The position numbers and the translations under genes were made by a program. Below, in pieces: positions 37,356 to 49,084 of a stretch of DNA of 64,000 nucleotides. The stretch's first letter is position 1. Every line of letters starts with the position of its first letter. Origin of the DNA: Castanea sativa. Lineage: Eukaryota > Streptophyta > Magnoliopsida > Fagales > Fagaceae. The stretch is taken from the NCBI RefSeq assembly GCF_040712315.1, contig NC_134015.1, positions 16,005,095-16,069,094 on the forward strand, in the 5' to 3' direction. The notes under the pieces were generated by a model. It searched no databases. It was given only the letters and a program-made list of their open reading frames with translations, and had not been told where the DNA came from.

Positions 37356-40073
37356 ATTCTCAAACCAACCAAACTCAAAGCTTTATATCCTCATGAGTCC
37401 TTTTCCTTCTCCCTCCAAAAAACCATGCCTATCTCCTCCATTCACTCCTTTCCTTCTTCTCTCATTTCTCAACCCCTAAAACCCTCATGCAGACCCGCCA
37501 CCTTCTTCCCCAAAAACCCTGATTCTAACCTGTATTGAAGATATATGTTCTCTACAACTAAGTGGTAAGCAGGTAGCATGCACTGGTCATCGAGGAAAGA
37601 GGCAGTTGTGTGCAGTAAAGAGGCAGTAGTGATGTACATCATCAGGGTAAGGTGCAGCCAGGTGTAGCACAGAGTGCATCACAATGTCAAGGGCAGCTGC
37701 TGTCCAGTGCATCTCAGGGTGCATTTCATCATCAACAGAGGAACCAAGATGCAATTACAACAAGGTGGAAAAGTGAAGGTATAGAAGACCTAATAGAGTC
37801 AATGCCACATCACAATCAAATAATCGATGCAAATCAAATGATGATGTAATTAGTGTACACGTGTATTAGTAGGTAGTTTCTGTTATGTAACTAACTCCCT
37901 AAAAATCTAGGGAGGTAGTTATTTTTTTGTTTTGGCATTAGATTGTATATAAAGATAGGATTAGCATTAGATTCATTCATTCATTCATAATCAATAAAGA
38001 CCAGTTTTTATTTAGAGAGAGAGTCTAGAGATTTTACAACTTGCACCACATCCCAACCCAGTAAGAAACCCACCTCCAAAAACCGTAGAAAATCATCATA
38101 TGGTACCTCTAGAAGGTCTATTCTCAAGAAAACCTTCAACCAAGAGCAAGTTATGTTCACTGCAACCATCTTTGATGATCCCATTGTCATGATTATCGGT
38201 GGAGGGATGGGGGGTCTGGTTTATGCCTTGAATTTGGAGAAGAGAGGGGTCTGGCCGGTCCATGGTTTTCAACACGGTTAGTCAGTTACTTCCTTCTTCT
38301 TTTTTAGCTGTTTTCACTATCTGGGTCTTTTTATTATGAATTTTGATGTGGGTTTTGAATGATTTGTGAATTTTGGAGGGGATGGTTGAGTTGGTGAATG
38401 TATGTGAAATTTGGGAATGTGGCTTCATGCATTTTTTGGGTTCTTGTATAGTTCAAAAAGTTTCAATATTATTTATTGTTTCATTGTTGAGAATGTGTGC
38501 AAAAACAGAAGAAAATGGAAAATGGAAAATGGAATTTTCAGTTTATCAAAATGTTCAACTTGGTCCAGTGGGGGCTCTAGGAATTTTTCTCAAGGGGTTC
38601 TTCAAGAAGCTAAATTACACAATCTAAAAAAAAAGAGAAATTCATATATTGATAACAACAACAATAAAAAAAATGCAAATACATAAAGTTTACAATTTCT
38701 TTCTACGAGTTTTCATATTTTGAAATCGTTGCATGATAGTTTTATTATCAATACTACAAGCTACATCTCTTTCAATATACACAACCAAGCAATATTATAA
38801 TTTTTTGGGCTTGCTATGTTATAATTTTTTTTTTCAGACTTTAGTTCATTTTTTTTTTTGGGCTTTTTCTTTTTGCTTGAAAGCCCTAATATATTGTTAA
38901 GTAGAACAAATTATGGAGCAAAATTTAATTTTATTGGGATAAAAAAAATTGAGGGTGTTCCCAAATTTTTTTTTGAAAAGTAGACAAATATAAAATATAA
39001 AATTATTATATATATATATATATATATATAATTTCAGGTCAAGGTGGTCTTGTGACGACCCTGGCCTTCAAGTGCCGCCACCCTTAACTTGGTCAAACAA
39101 GAACAAATAGTCTTATGGTATTCAATCTATGTTTAGTCTAAGTTCATAAATTTATATGAGAGTGAGGACATGTGGTTCTGAATTTATTGATATATGTAAT
39201 GTGTTGTTCTCATTTTTCTTTCAGTACATTGGAAGCCCATTGTGCCTAAGGGCTACACATTGAGAGTTAGTCCTCTCCCTTCCCTTTAAACACCATTCCT
39301 AATCCTTAATACTAGGTATGCCATGATCCTATAATGATTAATGACAAGACACTTTACTGGCTGAACTACCTGTTCACTTAAGGTCAATACTTGATGTTGT
39401 GTTCTTGTCAACTTTTTTGTAATTGGTAGTTTTTTTCAATAAGTAATAAATTTTATTGATGAGAAAAAATGAGAGAGAGAGAAAAAAAAAAAAAAAACTA
39501 ATCCATCAAGTATACAGGGGTTATACTAGATAAACACACAATTAAGTTAAGAGTTTACAATGACCCATAAATTCTAATACATTATAGAAAGGGTATGCTC
39601 CTGTTGCCATGATCCATTCCATCAATGTTCGGAAAAACTGTAACTTCCCTTCTAGGATAGTTTGCTCACAACCCTAAAAAACTTGAGCATATCTCTCATG
39701 CCAAATACACCCCATCAAACAATGAGGGATAGCCTTCCATATTGCTCTGTTTCTATGTCTTCCAAAACGGCCTTGCCAGCAAGCTAGTAAACCTACAACA
39801 TCCTTGGGCATCACCCGCAGAACTCTAAGTTGCCCAAAAACCATATTCCATATTTTTCTAGCAAAAGGGCAATGCAAGAGCAAATGAGGCACCAAATCCC
39901 CTTCTGACTTACACATACAACACCAACTAGCTAAAATAATGTTTCTCTTCCTCAAGTTTTCTGCAGTTAAAATTTTTTAATTAGTAATTTACTTAAGCAA
40001 CTCGTGGTCTTTAATCCACTACTTCACCTTCCACCCCACTCTTGTTGGGGAGGAGGAGGTGCCATTTGCCATG
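36378..40073. repeat. Large duplicated block, copy 2 (partner at 1-3819)
   Basis: Matches 1-3819 end to end. Here both flanks are present: a gag/LINE junction to the left and unique sequence of the renalase-like locus to the right. This copy is 123 bases shorter. It holds no intact gene. CT repeat at 37312-37351, TA repeat at 39006-39031. Confidence 0.9.
39425..39975 (-). mobile_element. LINE 3' end with zf-RVT domain
   Basis: A 93-residue open frame on the minus strand (39955-39674) encodes ASWCCMCKSEGDLVPHLLLH, CPFARKIWNMVFGQ and AIWKAIPHCLMGCIWHERY, the zinc-binding C-terminal domain of L1 reverse transcriptases. The frame shifts after HERYAQVF. The tail runs down to about 39425 with AATAAAATTTATTACTTATT, the usual plant L1 3' terminus. 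Strongly 5'-truncated. Confidence 0.75.
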
Positions 40074-40633
40074 TCGTACCAACTTTGCCAGAAAATCAAA
40101 TCAAGAGTATATTCTTGGATATGTTTTGACACTCAGTTATCTTTCTTTAAAATTTTATTATTGGTATAATTTTTTTCTTAATATTATCACATCACCTTTT
40201 GCACTTCATTAGATTCCTAGGAAGAGATAAAACAAGAATTATATTGTATGGTGGGTATTAGGATGTCATTTGTTAAAAATGGAAGAATTATTCCCCCCTT
40301 GTGTTTTCAGTTTTCACTGAAAGATAAAAAGAAACAAAGGGAAAGAAAGCTTAAAAATGTCTTAGTTTCTTATGCACCTCGACCATTTTCATTTGTTTAT
40401 CCCTGTTCATGTTAGGAATTCCACTTATTGCTTCAACCTTTCAAAATATGTTGATTGAATAAAGGCTATTGATTAAATAAACTTCAACCTTTTAAAGAAA
40501 GGGACTATAATTCAGGAAAAAGATCATATCAGTAATTTTTTTTTTCCAGGATACATATAAGTTTCTCTCAGTTGACTAACTTTCAAGTGCTTCATTTCAG
40601 TGATGATGATCATGTTTTCTGAGTTTCTTACAA
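40074..40633. other. Upstream flank of the renalase-like pseudogene
   Basis: AT-rich, no coding frame. The FAD-binding N-terminal exon expected upstream is not recognisable here, so the pseudogene is 5'-truncated or that exon lies beyond the repeat block. Confidence 0.4.
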
Positions 40634-40901
40634 TATTTTATTATTTGAGGGGATTCATCGTTTGGGAGGACTAATGGGAACCAGAATAATTGATCCTCAG
40701 CCATTGATATTTGACCATGCAGCTCAGTTCTTTACATTGAGTGATTCTCAGTTTGCTGAGTTGGTGGATTGCTGGTTAGAGAAAGGTCTGGTTCAAGAGT
40801 GGCAGGGTATAATTGGGAAGCTTGACATAGGTGGTTGGTCACTTCCTTCTTCACCTCCAAGATATTTATGTGTTAACCTTGCTGACTCATTACTGTCTGA
40901 A

Positions 40902-41511
40902 GTAATTATCCTTTATTCTTCCTTCTTATTCTTTTTGTATCATATTAGCTAGGTTTCGTTTATAGTAAAAGATTTGGTCAACATTATTATGTTGATATTT
41001 GGAAAGCAGTTCCCATTGTCTGCTATGGTGTATTTGGAGAGAGCGTAATTTCAGAAGTTTTGAGGATGTTAAAAAGAACCTGCTGGATCTTAAGCTTTTC
41101 TATTTTAAAACCTTTTTAGATTGATTGTCAGCTCTGTGATTGATGGATCATTGTAATTTGTGTGATTGAATGTTTTGTCCCCATCTATATACTTTCTGTA
41201 TACTTTGGGTGATTCCTTTTTTATATCAATAAAGTTTTTATCAAGAAGGTTTCTTTTATAAAGAAGGTAAAAAATAAAGATATCTAGCGAAAAATTGAAT
41301 AATCCTAAAAGGTTGCAATCCATTTTCTGAGAACATTCTAACCTGCAGGGGTTGGGGTTGGGGATGGGGTAAGGGGGCTAGGAGCTATTTTTATTTGGTT
41401 TGGCAAACTTCATCTATCAATTTGCATTGTAATTAAAAAAATGTCTAGAGGTCTTTAGTTGTTATTGATTAGTAGATATGTGTTAGGACTTGAACATGCA
41501 ATTATGATTAC
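40902..41511. other. Pseudogene intron left of the Tat insertion
   Basis: Starts with a normal donor (GAA/GTAATT). Contains a LINE-like 3' scrap near 41030-41250 (FWERERNFRSFED-like words, then TATCAATAAAGTTTTTATCAAGAAGG). No gene. Confidence 0.45.
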
Positions 41512-41516
41512 ATAAC
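41512..41516. other. Target-site duplication ATAAC, left
   Basis: ATAAC directly precedes the 5' LTR and is repeated at 52859-52863 directly after the 3' LTR, proving a single integration event. Confidence 0.95.
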
Positions 41517-42226
41517 TGTGGGGAGTAAAAAGACCTTGATAGGAATATGGGCCGTTGGGTCATGCTGAGGAAGGCCGACCTGCTCTTGGGTTTGGGACTT
41601 GTTAGTACTACGGGTCGGCCCATACGCCGAGGGTCCGAGGGTCCAGCCGAGGATTATTTTTCCCTTAGTAAAGGACACGGACAAGACCAATGGTTAAAGG
41701 GGGTGAACCCTTGAATGTCCTAGAAGCACCGATGTTGAAAAAATGTCAAAGATAAAGGCTGCTACCTCCACATTAAAGACCCTGCACCTACCACCCTGGC
41801 CGCATTAATGAGGAAGTGACACTTAAACAGTGGAAGGGAAACTTCTAGTTACTGTTCAAAGGCACTAAGAAAAGAAATATCTAGGCTAAGGGAGGAGTTG
41901 GGGCAACACGTGTACAAAGTATTAAAAAGAGGAGTATTTAAGGAGGAACCGGGAATAGAAACGGGGACAACCTTTTTGTAACCTAAAAAAAGAAAAAGAC
42001 AAGGAGAAAGATATAACATAAGAACAGCTCTCGGCTTATGTCCGAGGAGGCCGATTTATAATATCCCTTGTTGTTCCAAGTATTTGCAATCTTTAGTTTG
42101 TCATTTAATCCCCACACACTTCTAACCTGGGTTTCAAGCCCACACTCTACAAATTCATATTGTTTATGGCTCATTGGGCCTGGGCCCATAACTGTTCTTG
42201 GAGCCAGGTGCACTTGTGCACTTACA
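41517..42226 (+). repeat. 5' LTR
   Basis: Begins TGTGGGGAGTAAAAAGACC and ends GTGCACTTACA. Eight substitutions and no indels compared with 52149-52858. A plausible TATA-like ATTAAAAAGAGG and GGAGTATTTAAGGAGG lie in the second half, ahead of the expected R region. Confidence 0.95.
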
Positions 42227-42227
42227 A

Positions 42228-42246
42228 TTGGCGCCGTCTGTGGGAA
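42228..42246 (+). other. Primer-binding site
   Basis: TTGGCGCCGTCTGTGGGAA follows the LTR by one base. Its first nine or so bases after the T pair with the 3' end of plant tRNA-Asp (which ends ACGGCGCCA). The pairing is short, as often seen in this group. Confidence 0.7.
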
Positions 42247-42251
42247 TCTAG

Positions 42252-44285
42252 TCTAGAAGAGGTAGGGATATTATTGCAGGCTTAGGCTCTCCCCATGCAG
42301 AGTCACAAGGATCACAACCGGAAGATCATTTCGAACGTCTTGAACATCGTAGGGATCGTGAGGGAAGCGTCCATACAGAATACCCAGGCGCCAGCCATAC
42401 CCATGGAGGGGGTAGTACTACCCATGATGAGGGTTCTAAATCCATGTAGAAGGAAATCAACCGTTTGAAGAGGAAGTTACGCCGTGCTAAACGTAAGGTT
42501 TCCCCATCCTCGTCTAGTTCTTCCTCAGAGAAGGATAGGGGACTTGGCTACAGTTCAAGGTCATATTCCCCCACCAGCGCAACATCCTCCGGTGAGGAGG
42601 ACGACCAGCCAACCCGCAGACGTAAGAAGCTTCGTTCTAGGGGCTTAGGCAACGATACCATGAGTAGGGCGTTGCACCAGCTCTCTAAATCTCCGTTTTC
42701 ACGGAGGATTGAGAGGGGGAGGCTTCCCAGGAGGTTCACCCAGCCCACCTTTACCATATATAATGGCCGGACTGATCCGGTGGAGCACGTGAGTCACTTC
42801 AACCAAAGGATGGCAGTGCACTTTCACAACGAGACTTTGATGTGTAAAGTCTTCCCCTCCAGCTTGGGACCTGTGGCTATGAGATGGTTGAACGGTCTCA
42901 AATCGGGATCTGTAGGCTCATTTGGGGAGCTAACTAGGGCATTTGCTTCGCGGTTCATTACGTGTAGCAGAGTCCCTCGGCCATTGGACTCGTTGCTATC
43001 CATGGCCATGAAGGAAGGGGAGACGCTGAAAGCATACTCCAACCAATACTGGGAGATGTTTAATGAAATAGACGGCGACTTTGATGAGGTGGCGCTTAAT
43101 ACCTTTAAGGTGGGTCTCCCTACTGATCACGACCTAAGAAAGTCTTTGACGAAGAAGCCCGTCCGCAGCGTACGCCGTCTTATGGATCGTATTGATGAAT
43201 ATAAAAGGGTAGAGGAAGACCAGCAGCAGGGAAAAGGAAAGGAGAAGGTTATCCCACAGGAGAGAAGGGATTTCAGGTCGGACAGATATCACAACAACAA
43301 GCCGAGGAGGGATTACTTCGGACAATCCGGCTCGGCAGCACCTCAGGCTGTAAATACTGTGTTCCGAGAACCAGTGCATCAGTTATTAGAAAAAGTTCGT
43401 AAAGAGCCCTTCTTCAGATGGCCCGGCAAGATGGCAGGGGACCCTGCGAGAAGAAATCAAAACCTTTTCTGTCAGTATCATCAGGATGTGGGTCACACTA
43501 CTGAGAACTGTCGGACCCTGTGGAACCATCTAGAGCAGCTCGTCGGTGAGGGAAAGTTAAAGCAGTACTTGTGTCAGCCCACTGGGCAGGTCAGTCAAGT
43601 TGGTTCAAACAACCAGAGGAACAGTTCATCTCGGCCAGCATTGGGAACAATTAATGTTATCTTCGCTGCACCTAGTAGGACCGGCTCAGGTCCCACTAGG
43701 GTGATGGCGGTTTCCCATCCGCAGGCCGAGGATGTAGGTAGCAGGCCGAAGAGATTAAAGGGTACTTTGCTTGTCTTGGGTTTCTCCGAGGAGGATAAAG
43801 TGGGGACTATCCAGCCCCATGACGATGCTCTTGTGGTTACCCTCAGGATAGGGAACTATGATGTGAGAAGGGTGATGATAGATCAGGGCAGCGGTGCAGA
43901 TATCATGTACCTTGATCTATTTAAAGGGCTAAGATTGGAGTTGGAAGATCTAACCCCTTACGACTCCCCACTTATAAGCTTCGAAGGAAGGGCCGTTGTG
44001 CCGAAGGGACAGATCCGTTTACCCGTTCAATCCGGCACAGAAACGGTTGAGGTAGATTTCATTGTGGTTGACGCGTACTCTCCATATACAGCCATCCTCG
44101 CCAGGCCATGGCTGCACGCTTTGGGAGCTGTCTCCTCTACCTTACATGTTAAGGTGAAATTCCCCTCTGGGGAGCATGTTGAGGAAATCCTCGGCAGCCA
44201 GGTAGTGGCTAGGCAATGCATATCGGCTGCGGTGCTTCGTCAGTCAGAAATTGAGTCATCAACCTTGCCCATCCAGGAGTCATAG
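42252..44285 (+). CDS. Gag and aspartic protease of the Tat element
   Basis: The frame is open from 42252 but has no ATG before an in-frame TAG at 42447-42449; the next ATG is 42465, giving 606 residues to the TAG at 44283-44285. From 42465: a basic/Ser-rich N-terminus (1-60), the capsid-like region (about 85-260: FTIYNGRTDPVEHVSHFNQR, SSLGPVAMRWLNGL, FNEIDGDFDEVALNTFKVGL), a zinc-knuckle variant CQYHQDVGHTTENC (about 337-350), and a retropepsin domain with DQGSGADIMYLDL (about 470) and ILARPWLHALGA. The active-site D is present; the usual T/S after it is Q, as often in this group. Protease and pol share the frame, separated by one amber codon. Confidence 0.88.
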
Positions 44286-44291
44286 CAATTA
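44283..44291 (+). promoter_or_regulatory. Possible readthrough stop UAG-CAA-UUA between protease and pol
   Basis: The amber codon ending gag-protease is followed by CAA TTA, matching the CAR-YYA context known to make UAG leaky in tobamoviruses. The frame stays open on both sides. It could equally be a CAG-to-TAG mutation in a Gln-Gln pair. Confidence 0.4.
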
Positions 44292-47200
44292 ACAGCTCCG
44301 GAGGCACCTGGAGCGATGACAGGAGACGAGGCTGTTTGTGAGGAGTTAGAGAAGTTTTTAATAACAGATGATCCAGAGAGGTTCTTCCAAGTTGGCACAC
44401 TTTTGCCACACCAAGAGAAGATGGAGTTGTTGAAATTTCTGAAGGATAATTTGGATGTCTTTGCGTGGGACCCCTATGAGGCTCCAGGCGTAGATCCGAA
44501 CTTTATTTGTCATCGTTTAAACGTCAATCCTGCCATTGTTCCGAGGAGGCAGCCACCTCGGCGATCTTCCCGAGAACATTCTGAGGCTGTGAAGGAAGAG
44601 GTTCTTAAACTCAAAAGGGCGGGGGCTATCAAAGAAGTTTTTTACCCTGAATGGTTGGCTCATACTATTGTTGTTAAAAAGAAGAACGGCAAGTGGAGAG
44701 TATGTGTGGACTTTACTGATCTGAACAAGGCCTGTCCTAAAGATTCGTTCCCAATGCCACGGATTGATCAACTGGTAGATGCTACTGTTGGACATCCTCG
44801 GATGAGTTTCTTGGACGCCTTTCAGGGTTACCACCAAATTCCCTTGGCGTTAGAGGATCAGGAGAAGACTGCTTTCATTACTCCAACCGGGAACTATCAT
44901 TATAAGGTTATGCCATTTGGATTAAAAAATGCTGGGGCTACTTATCAAAGAATGATGACCCGAATGTTTGAACAGCAACTGGGGAAAACCATCGAAGTAT
45001 ACGTGGATGATATGGTGGTGAAGAGTAAGACAGTACCTTCACACATGACAGATCTGGCCGATACCTTCTAGATGCTAAGGAAGTATAAGTTGCGCCTTAA
45101 CGCCTCCAAGTGTTCTTTTGGCGTGGGATCCGGAAAGTTCTTGGGATGTATGATTACTCATAGGGGCATAGAGGTAAACCCAGTGCAGGTTAAGGCTATT
45201 CAGAATTTGCAGCCGCCTAGGAACCCAAAAGAAATTCAGAAATTGACTGGAATGATTGCTGCGTTGAATAGGTTTATTGCTCGGTCAGCTGACCGGTGCC
45301 GTCCTTTCTTTCGGTTGTTGCACAAGTGGAAAGGGTTTCAATGGACCGAGGACTGCGAGTTAGCTTTCCAACAGCTCAAGCAATATCTTTCTCGGCCACC
45401 TATTTTATCTCGCCCTGAGGTGGACGAGGTTTTATTCGCTTATCTGGCCGTGGCTATTCACGCGGTGAGCTTAGTCCTTATAAGGAATGAAAGCGGAATA
45501 CAGAGACCGATCTACTACGTTAGTAAGTCCTTGAATGAGGCCGAGGTGCACTATCTGCCCTTGGAAAAAGCACTTCTGGCTGTAGTCCACGCCACGTGCA
45601 AACTTCCTCATTATTTCCAATCTCATACTGTGGTTGTTTTGACCCAGTTGCCTCTTAAGGCTGTGTTGCGTAGTGCTGATTATTCTGGCAGGGTGGCAAA
45701 ATGGGGAACCATTTTGGGAGCCTTTGATGTTAAATACAAGCCTCGCACTTCGGTAAAGGGACAGGTCCTCGCTGATTTGGTGGCAGAGTTTACTGAACCA
45801 TTGTTAGAAGAAACTTCAAAAGAAGCACACATGGGTGAAAAATCAGTTGGTGTGATCACAGACGTATCGCCCTCGGTTTGGAGAGTTTATGTGGATGGGG
45901 CTGCTAATCAAAAAGGGTCTGGTGTTGGACTTGTTCTAATGTCCCCTGAAGGAATTGTCTTCGAAAAATCTTTGAGATTGGCCTTCTCGGCTACTAATAA
46001 TGAGGCTGAGTATGAAGCAGTCTTGGTAGGCATGCAAATGGTACATAAGATGGGTGGCAAGGAAATCCATGTGTTCTCGGACTCTCAGTTAGTGGTCGGC
46101 CAAGTCATGGGAACCATGGAGGCTAGAGACCCCCGAATGCAGGAATATTTGGCCCAAGTCAAGCGTCAGCAGGCTGAATTCGACTCCTTTGCCTTAGCTC
46201 ACGTCTCTAGGAGTGGAAACACTCATGCAGATTCTTTGGCTACGTTGGCAACATCCTCGGTTCAAGGTCTACTAAGGGTTATTCTCGTTGAGGATTTGGT
46301 AGAACCTTCTCTTGTAACTTCTAACGCACCTCGAATCCATCTAATAAGGCCTGGTCCTAGTTGGATGGATTCGATCATATCTTTTCTTAAAAGTGACATT
46401 CTTCCCGAAGACAGGGTTGAAGCAGAAAAGGTACGTCGAAAGGCGCCGCGTTTCTGGTTGTCCGAGGACCAGAAGCTATACAAACGATCCTTTTCAGGAC
46501 CGTATTTGTTGTGTGTGCACCCTGAATCAACAGAAACATTAATGGAGGAACTGCATGAGGGAATTTGTGGGAGTCACACCGGGGGAAGATCCTTAGCCCA
46601 TAGAGCCCTGACTCAGGGTTATTGGTGGCCTAATATGCAGAGGGAGGCTCAGGATTATGCCAAAAAATGTGATCAATGTCAGAGGTTCGCCCCTAATATC
46701 CACCAACCTGGAGGGGTTCTTAACCCTCTCTCCAGCCCTTGGCCTTTCGCACAGTGGGGCTTGGACATTGTAGGGCCATTTCTGAGGGCTGCTGGCAACA
46801 AAAGATGGCTGCTCGTGGGAACAGACTACTTCACTAAATGGGTTGAAGCTGAGCCCTTAGCCAATATCCGAGATGTTGATTCAAAGAAGTTTATATGGAA
46901 GAATATTGTTACTAGATTTGGTATACCGCATACACTTATCTCAGACAATGGCGTTCAATTTGACAGCAACGCCTTTAGGCAATATTGTGGTGACATGGGT
47001 ATCATAAATAGATATTCTACCCCAGCTTATCCTCGAGGAAATGGGCAGGCTGAGGCCGTTAACAAGGTCATAGTCAACGGGCTCAAGAAGAGGTTGGATG
47101 ATGCGAAAGGTAAATGGGTAGAAGAGCTCCCTCATGTCCTGTGGACATATCAGACCACACCGTGCAGATCCACTGGAGAAACGCCATTCTCTATGACTTA

Positions 47201-47600
47201 TGGCGCCGAGGCAGTGATACCATTGGAATCTGGTTTTCCTACTCTAAAGACAAGTTGTTTTAGCCCAGAGAATAACAAGGGACTTCTAGAGAAAGATCTT
47301 GATTTACTTGAGGAACGGCGTGAGGCAGCTATGGTCCAAATGGCCTATTATCAGCAGAAGTTAAAACGAGGATATGATGCCCACGTGAAGCTAAGGCCGC
47401 TTGCGCCTGGTGATCTTGTATTAAGGAAAGTTGTAGGCACTTCTAAGAACCCAGCTTGGGGTAAGCTCGGACCTAACTGGGAAGGCCCCTATCGCATTGT
47501 TTCAATAGCAGGCATAGGGTCGTATAGGCTAGCTGACCTAGACGAACGAATTGTACCACGTCCATGGAATGTAAATAATCTTAGAAGGTATTATTATTAA
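44286..47600 (+). CDS. Pol polyprotein: RT, RNase H, archaeal-type RNase H, integrase
   Basis: Same frame as gag. It is open from the amber at 44283 except for one more amber at 45069-45071 inside the RT/RNase H connection. RT motifs: WRVCVDFTDLNKACPKDSFP, MSFLDAFQGYHQI, MPFGLKNAGATYQR and the catalytic YVDDM (about 45000-45013). The first RNase H is degenerate (LFAYLAVAIHAVSLVLIR). The second starts WRVYVDGAANQKGSGVG and has NNEAEYEAVLVGM, FSDSQLVV and HADSLATLA, with its D-E-D set visible. Integrase has the H-H-C-C finger (HEGICGSHTGG, CDQCQRF) and D-D-E residues in GLDIVGPF, ISDNGVQF and GQAEAVNK. Only the last 842 residues (from 45072) are uninterrupted. Confidence 0.9.
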
Positions 47601-49084
47601 TGAAAATGAGCTTTTGTCAATATATTTCAAAATTATGAGTAGCTCTGGTTCTTGAAGTTATAATTTTTAAGAATCAAACAGAAACTTGGTTAAGTGCAGT
47701 CCTCGGACCATAAACCTTGTGGAAATTGATGTCTTGTCATTTGTTAAATAGAACCTTAGTTATGCCGGGTCTTCGGACCTCCTACTTTGGGAAAATTAAC
47801 ATTTGAAGTTATCATTTTTAAGAATCAAACAGAAACTTGGTTAAGTGCAGTCATCGGACCATAAACCTTGTGAAAATTGATGTCTTGTCATTTGTTAAAC
47901 AGAACCTTAGTTATGCCGGGTCTTCGAACCTCCTACTTTGGGAAAATTAACATTTGAAGTTATCATTTTTAAGAATCAAACAGAAACTTGGTTAAGTGCA
48001 GTCCTCGGACCATAAACCTTGTGGAAATTGATGTCTTGTCATTTGTTAAACAGAAACTTAGTTATGCCGGGTCTTCGGACCTCCTACTTTGGGAAAATTA
48101 ACATTTGAAGTTATCATTTTTAAGAATCAAACAGAAACTTGGTTAAGTGCAGTCCTCGGACCATAAACCTTGTGGAAATTGATGTCTTGTCATTTGTTAA
48201 ACAGAACCTTAGTTATGCCGGGTCTTCGGACCTCCTACTTTGGGAAAATTAACATTTGAAGTTATCATTTTTAAGAATCAAACAGAAACTTGGTTAAGTG
48301 CAGTCCTCGGACCATAAACCTTGTGGAAATTGATGTCTTGTCATTTGTTAAACAGAACCTTAGTTATGCCGGGTCTTCGGACCTCCTACTTTGGGAAAAT
48401 TAACATTTGAAGTTATCATTTTTAAGAATCAAACAGAAACTTGGTTAAGTGCAGTTCTCGGACCATAAACCTTGTGGAAATTGATGTCTTGTCATTTGTT
48501 AAACAGAAACTTAGTTATGTCGGGTCCTTGGATCTCCTACTTTGGGAAAATTAACATTTGAAGTTATAATTTTTAAGAATCAAACGGAAATTTGGCTAAG
48601 TCTCATCTTCGGACCACAACTTTGATCAAGATTGTCTCCTTATTATGACTGGATGTTAATGCGTTACTGTTTATTAAATTCGGATCTTAAGTTTTATATC
48701 TTTGGTTGTTAAGCAATTTTGTGTAAGGAACGGTCATCGGATCTTACATCCTACTAGAAACAGTGTTATGCATTATAAAGGTTTAATCGTTATATGAAGT
48801 CCTCTCTTCTTTTTAATCAAGGCATTGTTTAAATATATTAACCATGTCACCTTTTATTAAATCTTTAATAATATGAGTGTGATTATATGAAAGTTATGAT
48901 TGTGCAATCCTTGGTGTTAGAGTTGTTTACTCTGAGAAACTTCTGTAATAAGAACAAAAAGTATAAAGTAAAAACAGATACAATCCAAGTGAAAAGCAAA
49001 ATGAGATTGTTCTTCATTAATTAGTCAAATATGCATTACATATATAATTCAAACATGGAAAAAGAGAAGTCCTAAAGATAAGTC
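47601..49084. repeat. 151-bp tandem repeat array downstream of pol
   Basis: GAATCAAACAGAAACTTGG recurs at 47671, 47822, 47973, 48124, 48275, 48426 and, degenerate, 48577: a constant 151-bp step, six full units and a fading seventh. Units differ by only a few substitutions and each contains a TCCTCGGACC / CTTCGGACCTCC pair. Spacing is exact, so expansion was recent. The remaining 48660-49084 is AT-rich without repeats. No ORF. Confidence 0.92.

Noticed and set aside
42548..44409. Minus-strand frames inside gag-pol
   Set aside because: Shadows of the sense frame; no conserved motifs and no splice structure.
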